NCBI GenBank assembly: GCA_022704645.1
Contig: JAKJGA010000072.1
Coordinates: 1-8,426, forward strand
DNA: 8,426 nucleotides
Source of the DNA: Spirochaetota bacterium
GTDB taxonomy: Bacteria > Spirochaetota > UBA4802 > JAFGJZ01
Direction of reading: 5' to 3'
Part shown: one piece after another, positions 1 through 5,993 of the stretch
How positions within the stretch are numbered: position 1 is the stretch's first letter
How the letters are laid out: the number at the start of each line of letters is the position of its first letter
Translations under genes and position numbers: made by a program
The notes under the pieces: model-generated
What the model was told of the DNA's origin: nothing
What the model saw: the letters and a program-made list of their open reading frames with translations, nothing else
Database searches by the model: none

Positions 1-40
1 CCTTGAACGAAACCCCGAGATTATTAAACCATTTCATCAT
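1..40 (-). CDS. N-terminal start of a probable methyl-accepting chemotaxis protein (partial, leaves the window)
   Basis: Only the first 13 codons are inside the window, reading from 40 towards 1: M-M-K-W-F-N-N-L-G-V-S-F-K. A very strong Shine-Dalgarno (GGAGGAGGT) lies directly upstream at 42-50, so a gene start here is well supported. GGAGG is 5 nt from the first ATG, and the overlapping GGAGGT is 4 nt from the second. The short basic-aromatic N-terminus of the form K-W-F-N-N-L-x-V-x-x-K is what precedes the first membrane helix in many methyl-accepting chemotaxis receptors. The product call is therefore family resemblance from 13 residues only; any inner-membrane protein with a similar N-terminus is an alternative. 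It follows the hybrid kinase on the same strand after 87 bp, which would fit a sensory or chemotaxis cluster. Confidence 0.5.
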   Translation of the reverse strand, partial: MMKWFNNLGVSFK

Positions 41-41
41 T

Positions 42-50
42 ACCTCCTCC
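42..50 (-). promoter_or_regulatory. Strong ribosome binding site for the left-edge gene
   Basis: The minus strand reads GGAGGAGGT immediately before tandem ATG ATG codons at 40-38 and 37-35. This repeated Shine-Dalgarno core is the best in the window and is the main evidence that a gene begins here. Confidence 0.75.
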
Positions 51-127
51 GGCAAAAAGCTGATATTTAAAATGTAGTTATACTATTCAAATTCTGTTAA
101 AAGTATACTCACCTTAGAGTGTTTAAT

Positions 128-1645
128 TCAAGAAAATATTTTAGAGTGAGCATTATGAATAATTTCATTGATAGTTTCAATTTTCATAGGCTTTGTTATA
201 ATATCATCAAACAAACCTGATTCTACATGATGATAATATTCATCCCTGTCGTATCCGCTTAATCCGATAAGACATTTATTTTTGTGTTTGCCTGTACGCA
301 GATTCTCAGCAAATTCAATACCGCTCATATCAGGCATGTTTATATCAGTTATTATGCAGTCGATATTTTCTTTATCAATAATTATCAAACCTTCTTCAGC
401 GGAATTCGCGGCAAAAACCCTGTGACCGAGTTTTTCAAGAATCATTTTTTCCATATAAATATTAATCGGAGAATCATCGAGAAGAAGTATGGTGAGAACT
501 TTTCTTGAAAATGTTTTCTTGATTTCGTCCGGAACTTTAGAAGACGGCATATAAGGAATTTCAAATATAAATTCCGATCCTGAACCGTAACTGCTTTTGC
601 AATTAATACTGCCGCCTAAAACCTTTGCAGTATTCGCGCAAACTGCCAGACCGATACCGGTTCCAAAACTTCTTTTTCTGTTATTAACTATTGTATAAAA
701 TGGCTCAAATATTTTATCAGTTTTATCATCAGGAATTCCCATTCCGGTGTCTGCAACAGAAAATATAATTTTATTTTCTGATAAATTCTCATTTATTTTA
801 AGTATAATGGAACCTCTTTCGGTATACTTAAGAGAATTCCCAATGAGATTTATCAGCACCTGTTTAATCTTGGACGGATCTGATTTGAAATACTTAATAC
901 TTAATTCGTTGATTATCTCAAATTTCAAACCCAAGCTTTCAATCTGATAAGAAAACATGTCCCGGATAAAAGAAAGTATCGCATCTATGCTCGTATCTTC
1001 ATACTTAATATAAACACGGCCTTCTTCCTCTCTGGATAAAATTAAAACTTCACTGACAAGAGTATTCATATATTCAACAATCTGACGTATGCTTATCAGA
1101 TTATCAGTTCTGATCAAATCGCTTTCTGTCATCAGCGCGTTATCTGAAATTATTGCAATCGAACCCAGAGAATTCTTAAGTTCATGACTCAGAAATGAGG
1201 CGAAATTTTTCCGTTTTTCGGAAAGTTTCGAAACTTCAGCTAATGAAGCAGCAAGCTTCTTTTCCAAAGACATTATATCTGTTACATCAGAAAAAACACA
1301 TAGAATCGCATACAGTTTTTTATTTTTATAAATTTTAGACTTATTTATCCTGATATCACGAATCCCTTTTTTTTCAATCTCAAAATTAGCGGTATACTCT
1401 ATTTCATCATTGTCAGAATCGAGGAGTTCTTTATCATAGTATTCATGAAGGCTGAAATCCGTGCCGGAATACAAATCTATTATTTTTTTTCCGACCATGC
1501 TGACATTTTCAGGAACATGAAAAAATTCCAAAAATTTTCTGTTAGTATACATAACTTCACCGGTAAGATTTTTTAAATATACCGGATAAGGAAGCATTTC
1601 AGTGAAGTGCCCATCGACAAAATCATTTTCGGTAAAATTCATCAT
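128..1645 (-). CDS. Soluble PAS-containing hybrid histidine kinase with C-terminal receiver domain
   Basis: This 505-residue two-component sensor kinase should autophosphorylate on a histidine and pass the phosphate to its own receiver. A PAS-like sensor domain spans about 10-125, followed by a short coiled-coil-like linker (127-147). The HisKA box is F-L-S-H-E-L-K-N with the phospho-acceptor H154. The HATPase_c domain has an N box around N266/N270, a G1 box D299-T-G-M-G-I, an F box F313-E-P-F and a G2 box G328-T-G-I-G-L. The receiver begins near 383, with acidic D390/D391, phospho-acceptor D434 (T-D-I-N-M-P-D), S463 and K485-P486, so all catalytic residues are present. No transmembrane helix or signal peptide is visible, so it should be cytoplasmic. 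There is no HPt domain or DNA-binding output, so a separate phosphotransfer partner is expected. The ATG ATG start at 1645 has only a weak upstream GGTGAA (1658-1663, spacing 12); the second ATG is also possible. The ligand of the PAS domain cannot be told. Confidence 0.95.
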   Translation of the reverse strand: MMNFTENDFVDGHFTEMLPYPVYLKNLTGEVMYTNRKFLEFFHVPENVSMVGKKIIDLYSGTDFSLHEYYDKELLDSDNDEIEYTANFEIEKKGIRDIRINKSKIYKNKKLYAILCVFSDVTDIMSLEKKLAASLAEVSKLSEKRKNFASFLSHELKNSLGSIAIISDNALMTESDLIRTDNLISIRQIVEYMNTLVSEVLILSREEEGRVYIKYEDTSIDAILSFIRDMFSYQIESLGLKFEIINELSIKYFKSDPSKIKQVLINLIGNSLKYTERGSIILKINENLSENKIIFSVADTGMGIPDDKTDKIFEPFYTIVNNRKRSFGTGIGLAVCANTAKVLGGSINCKSSYGSGSEFIFEIPYMPSSKVPDEIKKTFSRKVLTILLLDDSPINIYMEKMILEKLGHRVFAANSAEEGLIIIDKENIDCIITDINMPDMSGIEFAENLRTGKHKNKCLIGLSGYDRDEYYHHVESGLFDDIITKPMKIETINEIIHNAHSKIFS

Positions 1646-1655
1646 AATGCATTAT
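1644..1655. repeat. 12-bp perfect palindrome over the kinase start codon
   Basis: ATAATGCATTAT is its own reverse complement. It overlaps the first ATG of the hybrid kinase (1643-1645) and a TATAAT hexamer on the minus strand (1651-1656). A symmetric site here could bind a dimeric repressor, or it could be a chance AT-rich palindrome. No good -35 box stands at the expected distance from the TATAAT, so promoter function is not shown. Confidence 0.35.
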
Positions 1656-1704
1656 AATTCACCGAAAAAAATAAATAAAGTTTTTTATTTTAGATAATTA
1701 AGTT

Positions 1705-1729
1705 AGCGGCAATTTGATATTTTGCCGCT
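1705..1729 (-). terminator. Hairpin after the membrane-protein gene, possible terminator
   Basis: A perfect 8-bp stem (AGCGGCAA at 1705-1712 with TTGCCGCT at 1722-1729) closes a 9-nt loop, with one G-T wobble extending it outward. It starts 24 bp after the stop codon of the gene ending at 1754 and lies before the kinase start. The stem is GC-rich against an AT-rich background. No uninterrupted T-run follows on either strand (the minus strand continues AACTTAATTATCT), so it may be a weak terminator, an mRNA-stabilising hairpin or a partial block between the two genes. Confidence 0.5.
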
Positions 1730-1753
1730 GTAAATAAAATTATTTCAGATATG

Positions 1754-2233
1754 TTATCGGTAATAAACGAATCGGGAAAGCAGAGCACCGGCGATATTCA
1801 ATAACGCAACAAAATAATTAAAATAGAAGAAAACCGAATACTCAAAATTCTCAGGTTTTGTTATTGTTCCGCTTATATTGAGATAAACAAATGCAATCAG
1901 GTAAACGGCATTAAAAATTATTCTGCCTGCAAAAGTAAATTTATTTCTGTAGAATGAAGAAATTATCATAAAAAGAGCGATTCCAACAAGATATGCTGCA
2001 TAAGGATTAGTGACTCCCTTTTCAAAATCTGCTATTATAAATGAAGCAGAATCCATCGATGCGGCAAAAAAAGACGGAATAAGATTTAAAACAATAATTT
2101 TTTCTGATACCGGAATATATAAAAACCATTCCTTTGCTGCAAAAAAAAGATGCTTGGCTAGGCCAAGAAAGAAAATACATGCATCCAGTGCAAAACGAAC
2201 TATTTCTCTCAAAAGATTCAAAAAATTATTCAT
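1754..2233 (-). CDS. Small polytopic membrane protein of unknown function
   Basis: I do not recognise a family. From the ATG at 2233 the product is 159 residues and strongly hydrophobic. Likely membrane helices fall at about 14-33, 46-64, 78-95, 103-120 and 132-153, giving four or five spans, with basic residues between and at the end (R-N-K near 96-98, C-terminal R-F-V-Y-Y-R). No Cys-based lipoprotein signal, catalytic motif or transporter signature is visible. The frame is open upstream to an ATG at 2266, which would add 11 residues. The 2233 start is preferred because GGAG (2241-2244) precedes it by 7 nt, whereas the AGG before 2266 touches the start codon. It diverges from the small gene at 2365 and is followed by a hairpin and the hybrid kinase on the same strand. 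Confidence 0.8.
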   Translation of the reverse strand: MNNFLNLLREIVRFALDACIFFLGLAKHLFFAAKEWFLYIPVSEKIIVLNLIPSFFAASMDSASFIIADFEKGVTNPYAAYLVGIALFMIISSFYRNKFTFAGRIIFNAVYLIAFVYLNISGTITKPENFEYSVFFYFNYFVALLNIAGALLSRFVYYR

Positions 2234-2240
2234 GTAACAA

Positions 2241-2244
2241 CTCC
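2241..2244 (-). promoter_or_regulatory. Ribosome binding site that decides the membrane-protein start
   Basis: GGAG on the minus strand stands 7 nt before the ATG at 2231-2233. The upstream in-frame ATG at 2264-2266 has AGG with zero spacing, which is too close. The shorter start is therefore chosen. Confidence 0.65.
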
Positions 2245-2308
2245 GAGTTTCAGTCAAATTACTCATCCTTGTTTTTTGTGCAATAATTTTATTTTTCAGG
2301 GTTTTTTA

Positions 2309-2337
2309 TTGACGGGTATGCAACTCGAAAAATAAAT
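2309..2337 (+). promoter_or_regulatory. Candidate sigma-70-type promoter for the 46-codon gene
   Basis: TTGACG at 2309-2314 is a good -35 box. After 17 bp comes ATAAAT (2332-2337), a poor but possible -10 match. This would start transcription near 2344, about 20 nt before the start codon, enough to include the Shine-Dalgarno. It is the only plausible promoter pair I see in the 131-bp divergent gap. Confidence 0.4.
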
Positions 2338-2352
2338 GGTTAAGTATATACC

Positions 2353-2358
2353 GGAGGG
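2353..2358 (+). promoter_or_regulatory. Strong ribosome binding site of the 46-codon gene
   Basis: GGAGGG ends 6 nt before the ATG at 2365-2367. This near-ideal Shine-Dalgarno and spacing is the main argument that the short plus-strand frame is a real gene. Confidence 0.75.
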
Positions 2359-2364
2359 ATTTCT

Positions 2365-2505
2365 ATGTCCACTTTCAAACTTGACGGCGCAAAATTCTCT
2401 TCTATTGACGATCTAAAAAACAGCCTTTGGCCGCTTTATGAAGATAAGATGTCAAAAGAAGAATTTGATAAATATGTTGATTCAAATGTAATAAAGGGAG
2501 AATAA
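2365..2505 (+). CDS. 46-residue acidic small protein, unknown function
   Basis: The frame runs ATG to TAA and encodes 46 residues rich in D, E and K, beginning M-S-T-F-K-L-D-G and ending V-I-K-G-E. It has a single Trp (W22), no Cys, no signal peptide and no membrane helix. The middle and C-terminal parts (S-I-D-D-L-K-N-S-L-W-P-L-Y, then S-K-E-E-F-D-K-Y-V) look like two short amphipathic helices with helix-capping S-x-x-E/D patterns, so a small cytoplasmic folded or partner-binding protein is likely. It is the only plus-strand gene in the window. Support comes from GGAGGG at 2353-2358, a possible promoter, coding-like composition, and an intrinsic terminator placed exactly over its stop codon. 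I cannot assign a family. Confidence 0.78.
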   Translation: MSTFKLDGAKFSSIDDLKNSLWPLYEDKMSKEEFDKYVDSNVIKGE

Positions 2506-2523
2506 TTACTCCCTTTTCTTTTC
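2493..2523. terminator. Bidirectional intrinsic terminator spanning two abutting stop codons
   Basis: AAAGGGAG (2493-2500) pairs perfectly with CTCCCTTT (2509-2516) across an 8-nt loop AATAATTA. The plus strand continues TTTTCTTTTC (2514-2523), a good U-rich tail. The minus strand continues from its CTCCC into TTTATTAC, also U-rich. The loop holds the TAA of the small plus-strand gene (2503-2505) and the complementary TAA of the OmpA gene (2506-2508). One hairpin can thus end both convergent transcripts. Confidence 0.85.
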
Positions 2524-5064
2524 AAGAAGGAATTCAACTCGTCTGTTTTTCCTTCTTGCCTCTTCATCTTTATTCGGCAGATAAGGCATCGTTTCGCCCA
2601 TACCTCTAAAAGATAATCTTTCCTGCGAAACGCCTTCAGATATAAGATAATCATAAACAACTTTAGCACGCATTTCAGAAAGTTTAAGATTAAAATTATC
2701 ATCACCGACATCATCTGTATGCCCTTCAATGACTACAGAATACAAAGAATACTTCTTAAGAATATCCGATACCCGGCTTAGAATCTGCCATCCTTTTTGA
2801 TTCAGTTTATCGGAACCGAAAGCAAACTCGATACTGCTGATTTTAATTTTAAGACCCCTTTCTGTTACAACAACAAGAATATCAACCGGTATTTTTAGAG
2901 GTTTAGAAGATACTATGTTTCCGGCATTATCAACTGCAGTAAAAACAGCTGAATAATCATCAGCACTTTCAACCAGTTCTCCGGAAGCGCCTCTGCCGTC
3001 CCATATAATTTCTGACGGGACATTCTCTTTGCCGGAAAATTTCTTAAACATAATTCCTGTAGGATTATAAATTGAAACTGACCATTCAGCCACACCCGAA
3101 AATTCATCAGCTGAAAGCATTATTTTCAAAACATCATTTTCCCCGTCTCCGTCAGGAGAAAACGGAAGAGGTTCACATTTAAGCGATATTTTAGGAGCAC
3201 TTGAATCTATGATGATTTCTTTTTTGAATGATACCGGAGTATTTCCGCTATCGAATTCCGCACTGAAAAGATAATAATATTTTCCGTCAGAAATTTTTTT
3301 ACCGAAACTGTCAAGACCATCCCATTCAACACCGCCCGGAAGCGAATTCGCACCCTCATAAGTCCGAATAATTTTGTCTCCATCGGAAAGGACTGCAATT
3401 TTCCATTTTCGCAAACCGGCAGTTTTTGAAAGAAAAGTGCTGAAAAGAACAGGCACACCGCTGTTATAAGAATAATATCTGATTGATGAAGTAATATCCG
3501 CGGTTTCATATCCCCTTGTTAAAGTGATTTCTTTTATTTCCCTAACAGATGAATTGCCCGAAAGATCGGAAGCTTTTAATTTATATGAATATAATCCTTC
3601 AGGAACATCTTCGCCGTTCTGATTTTTCCCATCCCATTTTAAAACAGACGGAACAGATGATGTATTCCATGAAAAAGAACGTATTTCGATTCCGAGAGAA
3701 TCGACTATCGAGCCCTTCCAGACATCGGCATTATCGCCGGTAACTTTCTGCACAATGGCTACATTATCTTTTTTTCCGTCACCATTAGGTGAAAAAAGAT
3801 AACTATCAGCAGTTAATTCCATAGACGGCGGCTGATTATCAATTACTATATAACCTGTCTTTTTTTCTGAATAATTATCGAATTCATCCCAGCAAATGAA
3901 AGAATACGAATACGCACCGTCTTTAAGTTTTGATCCGCTTAAATCTGATCCGTCCCAGAGAATATTCTGAGGTATTTTAAGTACTGTTTTAGAACCGAAA
4001 ATACGTTTAAAAAGTATTCCGAATGAAAATTTTTCATCAAAACTTCTATCATCAGATCTATATTCCTTAATCGGCTTGCCGTCATCTGAATTAATCTGAA
4101 AAATCCATCCCTTAATTTCACTTCTGTCTGACACTGCAATAGAAATGACAGAATAGTCATTCTGCCCGTCATAGTTCGGAGAAATAAAAGCTGGAACAGC
4201 TTTCATTTCAACCAGCGGCGGATTAACATCCACACTGGCAATATTAAGAGACAGTGAAACATAGTGGCTTTTCTGATCAGTTTTGCTGAAAGCATAGTCT
4301 CCTTTAACAATTCCGGCATCTATTCCGGCTCCGGCACTCCATCCTGAATACTTGAACTTATCTTCAAAAAGCAAACCTGTTCTTACTGAAAAATAATTTT
4401 TAAATGTATATTCTAAACCGCTGGAAAGAGGTATCGTCTTATCTGATTTCAAATACTCAGCTTTTTCGTATAAAGAAAACTTTGAAACAGTATCTTTATA
4501 AAATGAGAAGGCAAATACTCCGTTATAGCTTGTTAAATCATAATATTTTTTATCATCACCGGACACATAACCCGTGCGCAAGGAAGCGGAAAACTGAGGT
4601 TCAATAAATCCGAAATTATTTGATGCTCTCAAATATACAGCCGGGAAATATGAAAATCCGAAAGAACCGCCCGCAAAATAATTGTTTGAAGGTTCTGAAA
4701 CTTTCATGTAATCGAATGAAATACCGAGACTGAAAAAAGGATATATTTCTCTGCTCAATGCTGTAGAAAATAACATACTTTTATTATCATCACCAGACAA
4801 GTATCTGAAAGAATTTCCCCAGACTCCCCATGAGAACGGGATAGATAAGGTAATAAAAGGCGATGAGTAATTTTCAGAATAAATATATTCTGCATCTATC
4901 GAATATTTTTTATTCATTCCTGCAAGTGACGGATTCTGAAGTATGTCCTTATATTCAGAAGAATATACTCCTCCTCTTCCGGCGGATTCTGCGGAACTGA
5001 ATGGTAATGCCGCGGCATATACCGGAAAAAGGGCGATCGCACTTAAAACAAACAGTTTCTTCAT
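2506..5064 (-). CDS. Large outer-membrane protein: barrel-like N-terminus, FlgD-type Ig modules, C-terminal OmpA domain
   Basis: The 852-residue product has a Sec signal peptide (M-K-K then a hydrophobic stretch, cleavage likely around A17-A19; no lipobox Cys). Residues about 30-275 alternate aromatic and small residues in strand-like blocks, suggesting a beta-barrel. Four Ig-like modules follow, each ending in a W-D-G turn (W370, W477, W581, W688). Three open with an S-P-x-x-D-G-x-x-D motif resembling a calcium-binding loop (295-303, 425-433, 636-644); the third module lacks it. The OmpA domain (about 739-850) has G781-H-T-D-D and L795-S-E-M-R-A, expected to bind peptidoglycan. The protein therefore probably ties the outer membrane to the cell wall through a periplasmic stalk. 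The true start is the ATG at 5064, with GGAGGA (5071-5076) 6 nt upstream; it overlaps the ribF stop by one base (TGATG). A TTG one codon upstream is in frame but less likely. It is the last gene of the chain and ends in the two-way terminator. Confidence 0.92.
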   Translation of the reverse strand: MKKLFVLSAIALFPVYAAALPFSSAESAGRGGVYSSEYKDILQNPSLAGMNKKYSIDAEYIYSENYSSPFITLSIPFSWGVWGNSFRYLSGDDNKSMLFSTALSREIYPFFSLGISFDYMKVSEPSNNYFAGGSFGFSYFPAVYLRASNNFGFIEPQFSASLRTGYVSGDDKKYYDLTSYNGVFAFSFYKDTVSKFSLYEKAEYLKSDKTIPLSSGLEYTFKNYFSVRTGLLFEDKFKYSGWSAGAGIDAGIVKGDYAFSKTDQKSHYVSLSLNIASVDVNPPLVEMKAVPAFISPNYDGQNDYSVISIAVSDRSEIKGWIFQINSDDGKPIKEYRSDDRSFDEKFSFGILFKRIFGSKTVLKIPQNILWDGSDLSGSKLKDGAYSYSFICWDEFDNYSEKKTGYIVIDNQPPSMELTADSYLFSPNGDGKKDNVAIVQKVTGDNADVWKGSIVDSLGIEIRSFSWNTSSVPSVLKWDGKNQNGEDVPEGLYSYKLKASDLSGNSSVREIKEITLTRGYETADITSSIRYYSYNSGVPVLFSTFLSKTAGLRKWKIAVLSDGDKIIRTYEGANSLPGGVEWDGLDSFGKKISDGKYYYLFSAEFDSGNTPVSFKKEIIIDSSAPKISLKCEPLPFSPDGDGENDVLKIMLSADEFSGVAEWSVSIYNPTGIMFKKFSGKENVPSEIIWDGRGASGELVESADDYSAVFTAVDNAGNIVSSKPLKIPVDILVVVTERGLKIKISSIEFAFGSDKLNQKGWQILSRVSDILKKYSLYSVVIEGHTDDVGDDNFNLKLSEMRAKVVYDYLISEGVSQERLSFRGMGETMPYLPNKDEEARRKNRRVEFLLEKKRE

Positions 5065-5993
5065 CAATTATCCTCCGAAAGAAGTTCGCCGGCTTTTATA
5101 ATGTCATCATTTATCTGAGTTATCAACGCGTCAACTGATGAAAACTTAATTTCTCCGCGTATTCGTGAAACGAAATTAACTGAAATAACTTCATCATAAA
5201 TATCTTTAGAAAATTTTAAAATATGAAGTTCAATCGTTCTGTTTTGATTTTCGAAAGTCGGATTGCTTCCGATATTTAAAACACCTTTATAAGTTTTGCC
5301 GTTATGCTGTGCATACACAGCATAAACTCCATCAAGCGGAATTACTTTAGACTCATTTACGCTGATATTGGCTGTCGGGAAACCGATTTGACGTCCGCGT
5401 CCGAAACCCTTTATGATTTTTCCTGACATCGAATAATATCTGCCGAGAAATCTTGAAGCAAACTCCATTTCTCCATCAGTTATAAAAGATCTAATTTTTG
5501 AGGATGAAACGGGATGACCTTCTATTGAATAAGGCTGAACTTCAATTACGTCAAGTTTTCCATGAGTAATATTTTTTATATGATCAATATTCCCTTCACG
5601 GTTTTTCCCGAGAGCATGATCATATCCGGCGATTATGGCTGTTACATTAAATGATGGAATAAGAATATTATTGATGAAATAACCGGGCGACATCTGTGAT
5701 GTTTCTCTGGAAAAATCCATAATAAGAACATTATCAATTCCGCATGAAAGAATAATGTTTATTTTTTCATCTTCAAGAGTCAGCATCTTAATACTTTCAG
5801 ACGGATAAAGCGATGAACGGGGATGGCGTTTGAACGTGATAATCAGAGTCTCTGCACCGCGTTTTTCAGACTCTTCTTTCATTTTTCTGAATATACCGGT
5901 ATGCCCGAGATGTACACCATCGAAATTTCCGACGGCACAAACAGTTCGTTCAAATTTTCCACGGGCGTCATCTATTGAATAAAAAACATTCAT
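5064..5993 (-). CDS. ribF: Bifunctional riboflavin kinase / FMN adenylyltransferase (FAD synthetase)
   Basis: This cytoplasmic enzyme phosphorylates riboflavin to FMN and adenylates FMN to FAD. The 309-residue length is normal for the family. The N-terminal adenylyltransferase domain has G22-N-F-D-G-V-H-L-G-H with the nucleotidyl-transferase H28-x-G-H31, the G123-Y-D-H loop followed by G-K-N-R-E-G-N, and the S163-S-S-K-I-R motif. The C-terminal riboflavin kinase domain has G-R-G-R-Q-I-G-F-P-T-A-N (198-209), G-V-Y-A-V-Y (222-227), G-V-L-N-I-G-S-N-P-T (237-246) and the conserved Glu E255 in I-E-L-H-I. All expected motifs are intact. Its ATG overlaps the preceding stop by one base (TAATG), with no clear Shine-Dalgarno, so it probably depends on translational coupling. 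It sits among envelope genes; no FMN riboswitch is present in the window, and control would follow the operon promoter. Confidence 0.97.
   Translation of the reverse strand: MNVFYSIDDARGKFERTVCAVGNFDGVHLGHTGIFRKMKEESEKRGAETLIITFKRHPRSSLYPSESIKMLTLEDEKINIILSCGIDNVLIMDFSRETSQMSPGYFINNILIPSFNVTAIIAGYDHALGKNREGNIDHIKNITHGKLDVIEVQPYSIEGHPVSSSKIRSFITDGEMEFASRFLGRYYSMSGKIIKGFGRGRQIGFPTANISVNESKVIPLDGVYAVYAQHNGKTYKGVLNIGSNPTFENQNRTIELHILKFSKDIYDEVISVNFVSRIRGEIKFSSVDALITQINDDIIKAGELLSEDN

Noticed and set aside
77..82. TATAAC on the minus strand as a -10 box for the left-edge gene
   Set aside because: No hexamer resembling TTGACA stands 16-18 bp upstream, and AT-rich DNA gives such -10 matches often.
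108..127. Weak ACTC/GAGT inverted repeat after the kinase stop as a terminator
   Set aside because: The stem is only 4 bp and no clean T-run follows; transcription may simply continue into the next gene.
1367..1490. Two runs of eight T (A on the coding strand) inside the kinase gene as phase-variation tracts
   Set aside because: Runs of eight A are expected in AT-rich Lys-rich coding sequence; the frame is intact through both (1367-1374 and 1483-1490), and nothing else suggests switching.
2436..2729. A 97-codon minus-strand frame over the end of the OmpA gene
   Set aside because: It is a shadow in another frame of the clearly coding OmpA domain, with no binding site and no family resemblance.
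5065..5067. TTG at 5067 as the start of the OmpA-type protein
   Set aside because: The next codon is ATG, better spaced from GGAGGA and followed by a standard M-K-K signal peptide.
5064..5993. An FMN riboswitch controlling ribF
   Set aside because: The gene overlaps its upstream neighbour by one base, so there is no leader in which such an element could lie.
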